Assembly (NCBI GenBank): GCA_964587515.1
Contig: CAZPMO010000224.1
Span: forward strand, 1-7,097
Reading direction: 5' to 3'
Length of the DNA stretch: 7,097 nucleotides
Source of the DNA: CAZPMO01 sp964587515
Lineage (GTDB): Bacteria > Pseudomonadota > Alphaproteobacteria > MPNO01
This document shows positions 1 through 6,349 of this stretch, piece by piece. Every line of letters starts with the position of its first letter. Within the stretch, counting starts at the first letter, position 1. The position numbers were made by a program, and so were the translations under genes. The notes beneath the pieces are model-generated. The model saw nothing but the letters and a program-made list of their open reading frames with translations, had not been told where the DNA came from and did no database searches.

Positions 1-94
1 GGAGCGTCGCGGTCCGCTTGTGGTACGCGTACCACGGCGCGAACCGCTCCTGCCCGGTGATGAATTTCTCTCCGGTGAAACAGATCAATATCAA
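1..94 (-). other. Unassigned coding-like frame running off the left edge
   Basis: A minus-strand frame follows a stop codon at about 110 and is open from 94 leftwards to the window end. From about 76 on it reads TGEKFITGQERFAPWYAYHK and continues, and nearly every codon there ends in G or C, as in the real genes here. GGAGAG (73-68) resembles a ribosome-binding site, but the codon at the right distance is ATC (61-59), not a start. Only TTG codons (94, 88) could initiate in this frame. The visible residues do not look like the lipoprotein signal of Pal, and I do not recognise the product. It may be the beginning of a real gene, a damaged gene, or nothing. Confidence 0.2.
20..35. repeat. Perfect 16-base palindrome
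   Basis: GTGGTACGCGTACCAC is its own reverse complement over all 16 bases. It could be an operator for a dimeric regulator or half of a cruciform, but no gene start is recognisable beside it. It also lies inside the coding-like minus-strand frame described for 1-78, where it would read WYAYH, so chance symmetry of coding sequence is possible. Confidence 0.4.
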
Positions 95-172
95 TGACCG
101 ATGGTATCATGTACTCCGTTTGTCGATCGATCGTGGTTAACAAGTTACTAATCCCTCCGGCCACGGCCGGTT
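95..172. other. AT-richer intergenic stretch downstream of tolB
   Basis: This short region is clearly less GC-rich than the genes around it, as expected of non-coding DNA. It contains the tolB-proximal hairpin, a GTTAACAAG stretch and the 10-base palindrome CGATCGATCG (124-133). I see no convincing promoter, RNA gene or start codon with a ribosome-binding site in it. Confidence 0.5.
157..170 (-). terminator. GC hairpin just after the tolB stop; possible weak terminator or mRNA-stabilising stem
   Basis: The sequence CCGGCCACGGCCGG is an inverted repeat that can fold into a 5-base stem with a 4-base loop. It starts 2 bases after the tolB stop codon. Read on the minus strand it is followed by AGGGATTAG rather than a U run, so it is not a canonical intrinsic terminator in the direction of the operon. 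It could instead stabilise the 3' end of the message or attenuate read-through towards a downstream pal. Read on the plus strand it is followed by TTTCATCGTTT, a weak U-rich tail. The hairpin is certain; its function is a guess. Confidence 0.35.
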
Positions 173-1537
173 TCATCGTTTCAGCGGCGACCAGGCCGGG
201 TCGGATGCATCCATGGGCGTCACGAGTTCCCGTTCGTTGTGCCCGGTGAGGTCGATTGAATACAGCTTCGGCCGGCCGCCGGTCGACGCATTGGTCCGGC
301 GCGGCTGGCGAAAGAAAATCAGGACCCGTCCATTTGGTGACCAGGTCGGCCCCTCGACGAGAAATCCGGTCGCCAGAATGCGCTCACCGCTGCCGTCGGG
401 CCGCATCACGCCGATGCCGAATGTTCCCTTGGATATCTTCGTGAAGGCGATCTGGTCGCCGCGCGGTGACCAGACCGGCGTTGCATAGCGCCCGTCTCCG
501 AAACTGATGCGCCGGACCTTTTTGTCTTTCACGTTCATGACATAGACCTGCTGTGAACCGCCACGGTCGGAATTGAACACCAATTGCGTTCCGTCCGGTG
601 AAAGCGACGGAGAGGTGTCGATCGCCGGATGGTCGGTCAGGCGGCGCACGCGGCGTGTCCGGAGGTCCATGCTGTAGATCTCCGTATTACCCTCCTGCGC
701 CATGCTCATCACAACCTGGTTGCCGTCCGGCGAAAACCGGGGGGCAAAGGTCATGCCCGGGAATTCGCCGAGCACCTCACGCTGCCCGGTATCGATGTTG
801 TAAAGATAGACCCGCGGCTGGTCGGCGACATAGGACAGGTAGGTGATCTCCTGCGCGGTCGGCGAAAAGCGCGGCGTCAGCACCAGCGCGCCACCGTCGG
901 TCAGAAATTTATGGTTGGCCCCGTCCTGGTCCATGATCGCCAGTCGCTTGATGCGCCGCCGCGGCGGTCCCGACTCCGATATGTAAACGACGCGCGAATC
1001 GAAATAACCGTTCTCACCCGTGATCCGTTTGTAAATCGCATCCGCGATGCGATGCGAAATCTGTCGCCAGTTGGTGCGCGTGGTCGTCAGGCGCAGCCCG
1101 ACAAGCTGGATCTGCCCGAAAACGTCCCACAGCCGGAAGGTGACCTGGAGATCGCCCTTCTCGAGAATCTTCGCGCCGCCCACCACCAGCGCCTGGGCGT
1201 TGATCAAGCGCCAGTCCGCAAAGCGCGGCTGGACCGTGAGCGAGGTCGATTTAGCGATGAACGCGTTGCGGTCGATGGGGCTGAACAGCCCGGATCGTTC
1301 AAGATCCGCCGAAATCACCTTGGATATTTCGCGACCATAGCGCGCCTCATCGTCGCTCTCGCCCATGAAGTTCGCGATCGCGATCGGCAGCGGTTTGACG
1401 TTACCGCGCGTGATATCGACGCGAAGCTGCGCCCCGGCGGTCGATGCGGCGAAAATTCCGGCAAACGCTAAAGTGACGGCCCATGCGGTGACCTTGCCCG
1501 ATTGCCGGCGCCGGGAACCGCGGAAGAAATTTCTCAT
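173..1537 (-). CDS. tolB: Tol-Pal system beta-propeller protein TolB
   Basis: TolB is the periplasmic protein that binds TolA through its N terminus and Pal through its propeller, coupling the motor to the outer membrane. The 454 residues begin with a signal peptide: an Arg-rich start (MRNFFRGSRRRQSGK), a hydrophobic core (about 18-31) and probable cleavage after ASTAGA (36). The N-terminal domain follows (about 40-185). The six-bladed propeller is marked by repeated blade motifs: PRFSPTA (222), PRFSPDG (266), PSLSPDG (310), PVWSPRG (354), PTWSPNG (397) and PAWSPL (447). ATG 1537 shares one base with the tolA stop (TGATG), and AGGGAG (1554-1549) lies 11 bases upstream. This frame stays open far upstream through tolA, so an automatic call could wrongly extend the gene to 2443. 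Confidence 0.95.
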   Translation of the reverse strand: MRNFFRGSRRRQSGKVTAWAVTLAFAGIFAASTAGAQLRVDITRGNVKPLPIAIANFMGESDDEARYGREISKVISADLERSGLFSPIDRNAFIAKSTSLTVQPRFADWRLINAQALVVGGAKILEKGDLQVTFRLWDVFGQIQLVGLRLTTTRTNWRQISHRIADAIYKRITGENGYFDSRVVYISESGPPRRRIKRLAIMDQDGANHKFLTDGGALVLTPRFSPTAQEITYLSYVADQPRVYLYNIDTGQREVLGEFPGMTFAPRFSPDGNQVVMSMAQEGNTEIYSMDLRTRRVRRLTDHPAIDTSPSLSPDGTQLVFNSDRGGSQQVYVMNVKDKKVRRISFGDGRYATPVWSPRGDQIAFTKISKGTFGIGVMRPDGSGERILATGFLVEGPTWSPNGRVLIFFRQPRRTNASTGGRPKLYSIDLTGHNERELVTPMDASDPAWSPLKR

Positions 1538-2436
1538 CAGCGAAGCAACTCCCTGGGATCGAAATTGAACGATATTTCGCGCCATGAATCGTATTCCTTT
1601 ATGGGCAGGCGCAACGGGCTGCATTCCGGGTTTTGCAAAGCGCGCAACGCGCTCTCGGCAAGCGCGCGAAATGCCGGGTCGCGTCCCATGCGCCCGATGT
1701 CCTCTATCCGCGGCGAGCCGTTCAGCGTGCCGTCGGGATTTAGGAAGATGCGCACGCCCACGCGCATCGTATGCGCATCCTTGATGCCCCCCGGAATGCT
1801 CCAGCAGGGTGTGACCTGACGCATCACCGCGCGCGCCAGCATCATCGCGTCGCGCCGCCGGTCGATGGAGGAAACGCGGCTGGGAGGGGGGGGCGCCTTC
1901 TTCGGCGGTCTCGCCGCGTTGAGGACGTCGCGCATATCCTTGTCCTCGTCCTTCTTCTTTTGCAGTGCGGCCTGCTGTTTCTGCTTTTGCAAATTCAAAA
2001 GGATTGAATTCAGATTGTCCAGCGGGCGTGGCTTGCGCCGCGGTTTCGGCGCGACGCGCGCGACACGCTTTGGCGGCTTGGCCTTGCGGGGCGGTTTCGG
2101 TTTCGGTTTGATCTTGGGTTTGGCCTTGGGTATCGGCTTGGCGATCGGCGCCGGTTCTGGTTCGGGCGCGGGCGGCGCGACTTCCGGTTCGGGTGTCGGT
2201 GGCGGTGGCGGCGGCTTTTCCACCTTCTCGGGCTTGGGCGGCGGCGGTTTCTTCCGGGGCTGCTCCGCTGGCTTGGACTTTTTCTGTTCCAGAGCTTGTT
2301 CCGGAAGGCTCACCAGTTCGACCATCACCGGCTGTTCCGGCGCGGGATCGCTGTCGAACAGGCTCGGAAGGCCGGCTACGGCCAATGCGATGGCGGCGAC
2401 ATGGATCGATCCCGAAATCATGGCGGCGTTGCGCAT
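1537..2436 (-). CDS. tolA: Tol-Pal system protein TolA (proline/lysine-rich stalk)
   Basis: TolA links the TolQR motor in the inner membrane to TolB and Pal at the outer membrane. The 299-residue protein has a short cytoplasmic start and one TM (about 6-23). The helix carries the SxxxH pattern (S8, H12 in ISGSIHVAA) that is typical of TolA/TonB N termini contacting the motor. Residues about 31-139 form a stalk rich in Pro, Lys and Glu (runs such as KPPPPPP and KPKIKPKPKPP). A charged, probably helical stretch follows (about 140-175), then a C-terminal domain from about 190 with TPCWSIPGG, MRVGVRIFLNPDG and FRALAESALRAL. Cys 211 and Cys 272 could pair as in other TolA C domains. ATG 2436 has AAGG 6 bases upstream; the adjacent GTG at 2439 is a poorer alternative. 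An 8-C run lies at 1886-1893. Confidence 0.92.
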   Translation of the reverse strand: MRNAAMISGSIHVAAIALAVAGLPSLFDSDPAPEQPVMVELVSLPEQALEQKKSKPAEQPRKKPPPPKPEKVEKPPPPPPTPEPEVAPPAPEPEPAPIAKPIPKAKPKIKPKPKPPRKAKPPKRVARVAPKPRRKPRPLDNLNSILLNLQKQKQQAALQKKKDEDKDMRDVLNAARPPKKAPPPPSRVSSIDRRRDAMMLARAVMRQVTPCWSIPGGIKDAHTMRVGVRIFLNPDGTLNGSPRIEDIGRMGRDPAFRALAESALRALQNPECSPLRLPIKEYDSWREISFNFDPRELLR

Positions 2437-2439
2437 CAC

Positions 2440-2934
2440 TCACCTTTTCGCCCGCCTGCCGGCTGGTTTCCTGGCGCCGCGCGATTTGCCCGGGGCTTCC
2501 GTAATCAGCGCGACGCGATTGAAACCCGCGCGGTTGACCAGGCCCATGACGCTCATGACCTCGCCATAGGCGATTGTCTTGTCGCCGCGAACGAAGATAC
2601 GCGTTTCCTTGCGATTGGCGGTGATCGCGGTGAGCCTCGGGGCGAGCTTGTCGCGCTCGATCTCGGTGTCCTGCACGAACACCTTGCCCTCCGCGGTCAC
2701 CGAAATCACCAGCGGTTCGTCCTGCCCGACCATGCGCGATGCGGCGGTCTTCGGCAGGTCCACCGGAACGCCGACCGTCATGAGCGGCGCAGTGATCATG
2801 AAGACGACCAGCAGCACCAGCATCACGTCGACCAGGGGCGTGACGTTGATCTCGCTCATCGGACGATATTGATACCCATTGCCGCGGCCAAAGCCTCCGT
2901 TTCCGTTTGCGCGGTTGCCGGTCGTCATAACCAT
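2440..2934 (-). CDS. tolR: Tol-Pal system protein TolR
   Basis: TolR is the ExbD/TolR-family partner of TolQ: one membrane helix carrying the proton-accepting Asp, followed by a periplasmic domain. The 164 residues contain MSEINVTPLVDVMLVLLVVFMIT, with the essential Asp at D36 in a single TM (about 33-54). The periplasmic domain has PVDLPKTAAS, PLVISVTAEGKVFV and TRIFVRGDKTIAYGEVMSVMGLVNRAGF. The N terminus is Gly/Asn-rich (GNRANGNGGFGRGNG), and the C terminus ends in a strongly basic tail (KSRGARKPAGRRAKR, 150-164). ATG 2934 is used as start; a second ATG at 2928 is possible, and neither has a strong ribosome-binding site (GAGG is about 13 bases upstream), so coupling to tolQ is likely. Confidence 0.95.
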   Translation of the reverse strand: MVMTTGNRANGNGGFGRGNGYQYRPMSEINVTPLVDVMLVLLVVFMITAPLMTVGVPVDLPKTAASRMVGQDEPLVISVTAEGKVFVQDTEIERDKLAPRLTAITANRKETRIFVRGDKTIAYGEVMSVMGLVNRAGFNRVALITEAPGKSRGARKPAGRRAKR

Positions 2935-2936
2935 GA

Positions 2937-3659
2937 TCAGTTTCTGGCCTCGACCTGGCGCGACAGGATGGCGGCGAATTCGCCGGCGAATGCCTCGAGG
3001 CGGCCGGCGTAGCGCCCGATATCGTTCGACAGCTTGTTATAGGCGATCACCGCCGGTATCGCGGCGACAAGCCCGAGCGCGGTTGCGAACAGGGCTTCCG
3101 CGATGCCGGGCGCGACCACCGCAAGCGAGGTGTTCTTGGTCAGCGCGATCGATTGGAAACTGTTCATGATTCCCCACACCGTTCCGAAAAGCCCGACAAA
3201 CGGCGCGGTGGAGCCGACCGAGGCAAGGAAGATCATGTAGCGTTCGAGGTGCTGCATCTCGCGGCCCAGCGTAATCGACATCACGCGTTCGATGCGTTCG
3301 GTGAGTCCGGCGCGGTTACCGCCGCTCTGTCCCTGGCCCTGGCTGGAGGACCGCCGCCATTCACGCATCGCCGCGATGAAGATCGCCGACATCGGGTCGT
3401 CGGGGCGGGCGTCGATGTGATCGTAGAGATCGTCGAGCGAACCGCCGGACCAGAAACTTTCCTCGAAGCGATCGGCCTTGTCCTTCAACCGCCGCATGCG
3501 CATGATTTTCTCGAAGATGATCGCCCAGCACCAGAACGACGCGAGCACCAGCAGCAGCAGCACGATCTTCACCACCAGATCGGCTTGCAGCACCAGGCCC
3601 CAGATCGACAGATCGCCGGACATCGACCCGGAAAGTGTGACGGATTGGAGATTTTCCAT
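2937..3659 (-). CDS. tolQ: Tol-Pal system protein TolQ
   Basis: TolQ is the inner-membrane proton-channel subunit (ExbB/MotA family) of the Tol-Pal motor, which pulls the outer membrane inward at division and maintains envelope integrity. The 240 residues show the expected three membrane segments: TM1 about 22-50 (LVVKIVLLLLVLASFWCW), TM2 about 140-168 and TM3 about 184-208. A large cytoplasmic loop separates TM1 and TM2. The signature stretches ASVGSTAPFVGLFGTVWGIM and GIAEALFATALGLVAAIPAV are intact, including the channel-lining Thr/Ser positions. The loop contains a Ser/Gln/Gly-rich insert near 104-114 (SSSQGQGQSGG) that looks like a flexible linker. GAGAG (3672-3668) lies 8 bases before the ATG. 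tolR begins 2 bases after its stop. Confidence 0.96.
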   Translation of the reverse strand: MENLQSVTLSGSMSGDLSIWGLVLQADLVVKIVLLLLVLASFWCWAIIFEKIMRMRRLKDKADRFEESFWSGGSLDDLYDHIDARPDDPMSAIFIAAMREWRRSSSQGQGQSGGNRAGLTERIERVMSITLGREMQHLERYMIFLASVGSTAPFVGLFGTVWGIMNSFQSIALTKNTSLAVVAPGIAEALFATALGLVAAIPAVIAYNKLSNDIGRYAGRLEAFAGEFAAILSRQVEARN

Positions 3660-3662
3660 GGA

Positions 3663-4136
3663 TTAGGCTCTCGTCCCCGTTGTCGCGCCTGACTGGTTAA
3701 CAAATCGTTGCAGCAGCGCCCGTAATTGGACCGGGAACCGTGTCGCCCGCCCGGTGGTTGATACGCATGCGATGCGCAAAATCAGCCACGCGAGATCGAC
3801 GCCGGCGCGGCGGATCACTTGTTCCATGGTCAGGCTGGCGCCGCCGATGCCGAGGATGCGCGTATGCACCGCCAGCATGTCGTCGAGCCGGGCAGGATTC
3901 AGATAGTCGATTTCGCACCGTCGCACCGCAAACGACACGCCGTCATCGCGCGCGGTTGCCGTGTGTTCGACACCGAGAACGCGCAGCATCTCGGTGCGGG
4001 CGCGTTCGGCCATCTTCAGGAAATTGGCGTAGTAGACGATGCCCGCCGCGTCGGTGTCCTCGTAATAGACCCGCACCGGGAAGACATGCTCGGCCCCTTC
4101 GATTGCGCCCGACAGCGCGGCCGCGTGCTTATTCAT
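3663..4136 (-). CDS. ybgC: Tol-Pal system-associated acyl-CoA thioesterase YbgC
   Basis: This is a hot-dog-fold (4HBT family) acyl-CoA thioesterase of the YbgC type, cytoplasmic and habitually encoded at the head of tol operons; its physiological link to Tol-Pal is still unclear. The 157-residue protein has the family core VRVYYEDTDAAGIVYYANFL, with the catalytic Asp at D29 (the TD of EDTDA, equivalent to D18 in E. coli), followed by MAERARTEMLR. It also has a central ILGIGGASLTMEQVI strand region. I chose ATG 4136 because GGGGGA (4150-4145) lies 8 bases upstream and the protein then aligns with the family. A longer in-frame start at 4217 would add 27 unconserved residues inside ruvB. The start overlaps the ruvB stop by 8 bases, and the stop is 3 bases from tolQ. 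Confidence 0.93.
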   Translation of the reverse strand: MNKHAAALSGAIEGAEHVFPVRVYYEDTDAAGIVYYANFLKMAERARTEMLRVLGVEHTATARDDGVSFAVRRCEIDYLNPARLDDMLAVHTRILGIGGASLTMEQVIRRAGVDLAWLILRIACVSTTGRATRFPVQLRALLQRFVNQSGATTGTRA

Positions 4137-5172
4137 CACCGGCGTCCCCCAGGAGGTCGAGCTGTCCGATATCGCGCGCCGGCGGGGTGATCCCCAGATG
4201 TCCGAACGCCGCATCACACAGCATGCGGCCGCGCGGCGTGCGCTGGATCAGCCCTTGCTGAAGCAGAAATGGCTCGATGATGTATTCGATCGCGTCGCGT
4301 TCTTCCGACAGCGCCGCCGCCAGCGTCTCGACGCCCACCGGCCCGCCCCCGTAATTGTCCGCGATGCAGCGCAGATAGCGCCGGTCCATATCGCCGAGCC
4401 CGAGCCCGTCGACATCGAGCCGGTTCAGGCCGCGATCGGCGATCTCGTCGTCGACGATTTCCGCCCCTTCGACGGTCGCGAAGTCGCGCACCCGTCGCAA
4501 AAGGCGGCCGGCGATGCGCGGCGTGCCCCGCGCCCGCGACGCGATCTCGGCCGCGCCGTCGCGGGTTATTTCAACATTCAGGATCGAGGCGCCGCGGCGT
4601 ACGATCACCACCAGTTCTTCCGGCGTGTAGAAATTGAGCCGGAGCGGAATACCGAACCGCTCGCGCAACGGGGTCGTGATCAATCCGGACCGCGTCGTGG
4701 CGCCGACCAGGGTGAAGGGCTGCAGATCGATGCGCACCGAGCGCGCGGCCGGGCCTTCGCCGATGATCAGGTCGAGCTGGAAATCCTCCATCGCCGGATA
4801 GAGGATTTCCTCGACCGCCGGGTTGAGCCGGTGAATCTCATCGATGAACAGGACGTCGCGCGGCTCCAAATTGGTCAGCAAGGCGGCCAGATCGCCGGCC
4901 CGGTCGATCACCGGACCCGAAGTGGCGCGGAAACCGACGCCAAGCTCGCGGGCGACGATCTGGGCCAGGGTTGTCTTGCCCAGCCCGGGCGGGCCGTGGA
5001 ACAGCACATGATCCAGCGGCTCGGCGCGGCCGCGCGCGGCGCTGACGAAAATCCGGAGATTGTCGCAAAGCTGGCGCTGCCCGACGAAATCTTCGAGGGT
5101 CTGCGGCCTGAGCGTCAGTTCGTCGCCGTCATTGTCGCCGAATTCCGGCGCGGTGAGGGGGCTTTCGCTCAT
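4129..5172 (-). CDS. ruvB: Holliday junction branch migration ATPase RuvB
   Basis: RuvB is the AAA+ hexameric motor that pulls DNA through the RuvA-bound junction. The 347 residues are of normal length. Conserved marks in order are: LRPQTLEDFVGQ near the N terminus; Walker A GPPGLGKT (60-67); GPVIDRAGDLAALL; Walker B VLFIDEIH (D111, E112); the sensor 1 region LVGATTRSGLITTPL; the arginine-finger region PLRERFG (168-174); sensor 2 GTPRIAGRLLRRVRDFA; and a C-terminal winged helix ending in IQRTPRGRML. GGAG (5184-5181) lies 8 bases before the ATG, which overlaps the ruvA stop as ATGA. The C-terminal tail overlaps the start of ybgC by 8 bases. No key residue is missing. Confidence 0.98.
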   Translation of the reverse strand: MSESPLTAPEFGDNDGDELTLRPQTLEDFVGQRQLCDNLRIFVSAARGRAEPLDHVLFHGPPGLGKTTLAQIVARELGVGFRATSGPVIDRAGDLAALLTNLEPRDVLFIDEIHRLNPAVEEILYPAMEDFQLDLIIGEGPAARSVRIDLQPFTLVGATTRSGLITTPLRERFGIPLRLNFYTPEELVVIVRRGASILNVEITRDGAAEIASRARGTPRIAGRLLRRVRDFATVEGAEIVDDEIADRGLNRLDVDGLGLGDMDRRYLRCIADNYGGGPVGVETLAAALSEERDAIEYIIEPFLLQQGLIQRTPRGRMLCDAAFGHLGITPPARDIGQLDLLGDAGDE

Positions 5173-5807
5173 GCGTTAAGCTCCGCCGGTCCCCGAAGCT
5201 CGCGCAGACCCGCCTTGATCAGCGCTTCCAGCTCCGCGTCCTCGCCCAGTTGCCGGGCGGCATGGACGACCGCGCCATGGGCTTCGACCCGGCGGTAGCC
5301 GAGATTGACCAGCGCCGAGATGGCGTCGTTGGTCGCGCCGCCCGACGCGCCGGATTCCGCGGCGGCGCCCGAAGCGGCGAAGGCGGCCGGCCGGATGATG
5401 GCGAGTTCGCCGGCCTTGTCCTTGAGCTCGTTGACGATGCGCAACGCGAGTTTGGGACCGACGCCCGAGGCCTGTGACAGCGCCGCGCGATCCTGCGCCG
5501 CCACCGCGTCGGACAGGTGATCCGGGCTCAGCGTACTGAGGATGGCGAGTGCGACACGCGCCCCGACGCCCTGGACGGTGGTCAGCAGACCGAACCAGTC
5601 GCGTTCGGTCGCGTCGGCGAAACCGTAAAGATGAATGTAGTCTTCGCGGACATGGGTCTCGATGGCGAGGCTGACATGCGCGCCCGGTTGCGGCAGGGAG
5701 CCCAGCGTGCGCCCTGAACAGTAAATGAGATAGCCGACGCCGCCGACATCGATGATGGCCCAATCCTCGCCCAGCGAATCGAGGACGCCTGTCAGCTTCG
5801 CGATCAT
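5169..5807 (-). CDS. ruvA: Holliday junction DNA helicase subunit RuvA
   Basis: RuvA forms tetramers that hold the Holliday junction in an open square and recruit RuvB hexamers for branch migration. The 212 residues show all three domains. The N-terminal OB fold (MIAKLTGVLDSL to about 63) contains the acidic-pin pair E55/D56 in THVREDYIHLYGF. Two helix-hairpin-helix motifs follow, around 74-90 (LLTTVQGVGARVALAIL) and 110-129 (LSQASGVGPKLALRIVNELK). A flexible Ala/Gly/Ser linker (about 140-158) leads to the RuvB-binding C-terminal domain (DAISALVNLGYRRVEA to the end). GGAGG at 5819-5815 lies 7 bases before the ATG. The gene overlaps ruvC upstream and ruvB downstream by 4 bases each, consistent with coupled synthesis of complex partners. 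Confidence 0.97.
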   Translation of the reverse strand: MIAKLTGVLDSLGEDWAIIDVGGVGYLIYCSGRTLGSLPQPGAHVSLAIETHVREDYIHLYGFADATERDWFGLLTTVQGVGARVALAILSTLSPDHLSDAVAAQDRAALSQASGVGPKLALRIVNELKDKAGELAIIRPAAFAASGAAAESGASGGATNDAISALVNLGYRRVEAHGAVVHAARQLGEDAELEALIKAGLRELRGPAELNA

Positions 5808-6322
5808 CGGATGGCCTCCACCGCGTTCGACGCATTTTCGTCCCAGTGTCGCCGCGTCGCCATGTGATGGGCGTGACAGATGGCGACCGCCAGCGCGTCC
5901 GCCGCATCGGCACCGGCCGCTTCGCAGCCCGGCAGCAGCATGCGCACCATCGCGTCGACCTGTTGCTTGGCGGCATGGCCCGCGCCGACCAGCGATTTCT
6001 TCACCACGTTGGCGGGGTATTCGGCGACCGCGAGACCGGCCTGGGCCGGCGCCAACAGCGCTATGCCGCGCGCCTGGCCCAACTTCAGCGCCGAGCCTGG
6101 ATTGCGGTTGACGAAAGTCTCCTCGACCGCGGCGGCTTCGGGCGCGTAGGTCTCGATGACCGCCGTAAGCCCGGCATGCAGAGTGACCAGCCGCTCGGCC
6201 AGCGAATCGCGGTCATTGGTTTTGACCGCGCCATTGGCGATATGCGACAGCCGGTTGCCGTCGGCCTCGACGACGCCCCAGCCGGTGATCCGGAGGCCGG
6301 GATCAAGTCCCAGAAGCCTCAT
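5804..6322 (-). CDS. ruvC: Crossover junction endodeoxyribonuclease RuvC
   Basis: RuvC is the dimeric, Mg-dependent nuclease that resolves Holliday junctions by symmetrical nicking at the end of homologous recombination, together with RuvAB. The 172 residues match the family length. The RNase H-like fold is evident: LGLDPGLRITGWGV carries the first catalytic Asp (D7), AAVEETFVNRNPGSALKLGQARG carries the catalytic Glu (E67), and GADAADALAVAICHAH supplies D139 and D142. All four acidic residues are therefore present. VVKKSLVGAGHAAKQQV is the conserved DNA-contacting stretch. The ATG at 6322 follows GGGGGA (6334-6329) at a 6-base spacing. The stop overlaps the ruvA start as ATGA, which suggests translational coupling. 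No oddities are seen. Confidence 0.97.
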   Translation of the reverse strand: MRLLGLDPGLRITGWGVVEADGNRLSHIANGAVKTNDRDSLAERLVTLHAGLTAVIETYAPEAAAVEETFVNRNPGSALKLGQARGIALLAPAQAGLAVAEYPANVVKKSLVGAGHAAKQQVDAMVRMLLPGCEAAGADAADALAVAICHAHHMATRRHWDENASNAVEAIR

Positions 6323-6349
6323 ATTCTGTCCCCCACCCCGACCATGCGA

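Noticed and set aside
2..97. C-terminal end of a plus-strand gene stopping at 95-97
   Set aside because: The frame is open, but its third codon positions are only about 40 percent G/C, unlike the genes here; the opposite strand fits coding statistics better. Too short to call.
629..1471. A 280-residue plus-strand open frame opposite tolB
   Set aside because: It is antisense to a TolB with clear propeller motifs and shows no domain of its own.
2040..2330. Repeat array or CRISPR in the repetitive region of tolA
   Set aside because: The repetition is irregular codon-level Pro/Lys/Glu repetition in an intact reading frame, with no fixed repeat or spacer length.
173..2443. A single 756-residue minus-strand protein containing TolB
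   Set aside because: The first 302 residues are low-complexity Gln/Arg/Thr/Ala sequence opposite in frame to a convincing TolA. The TolB signal peptide begins at 1537 with a ribosome-binding site and a one-base overlap with the tolA stop.
1865..2569. Plus-strand Gly-rich open frame opposite tolA (GGGG and GFGFG runs)
   Set aside because: The glycine runs are simply the complement of proline codons in TolA.
4137..4217. A longer YbgC starting at 4217
   Set aside because: The 27 extra residues lie inside ruvB, are not family-like, and the ATG at 4136 has a good ribosome-binding site.
4198..5298. A 366-residue plus-strand open frame opposite ruvB
   Set aside because: It lies antisense to a complete RuvB with all AAA+ motifs, and its Arg/Gln/Asp-rich composition is typical of the antisense shadow of a GC-rich gene.
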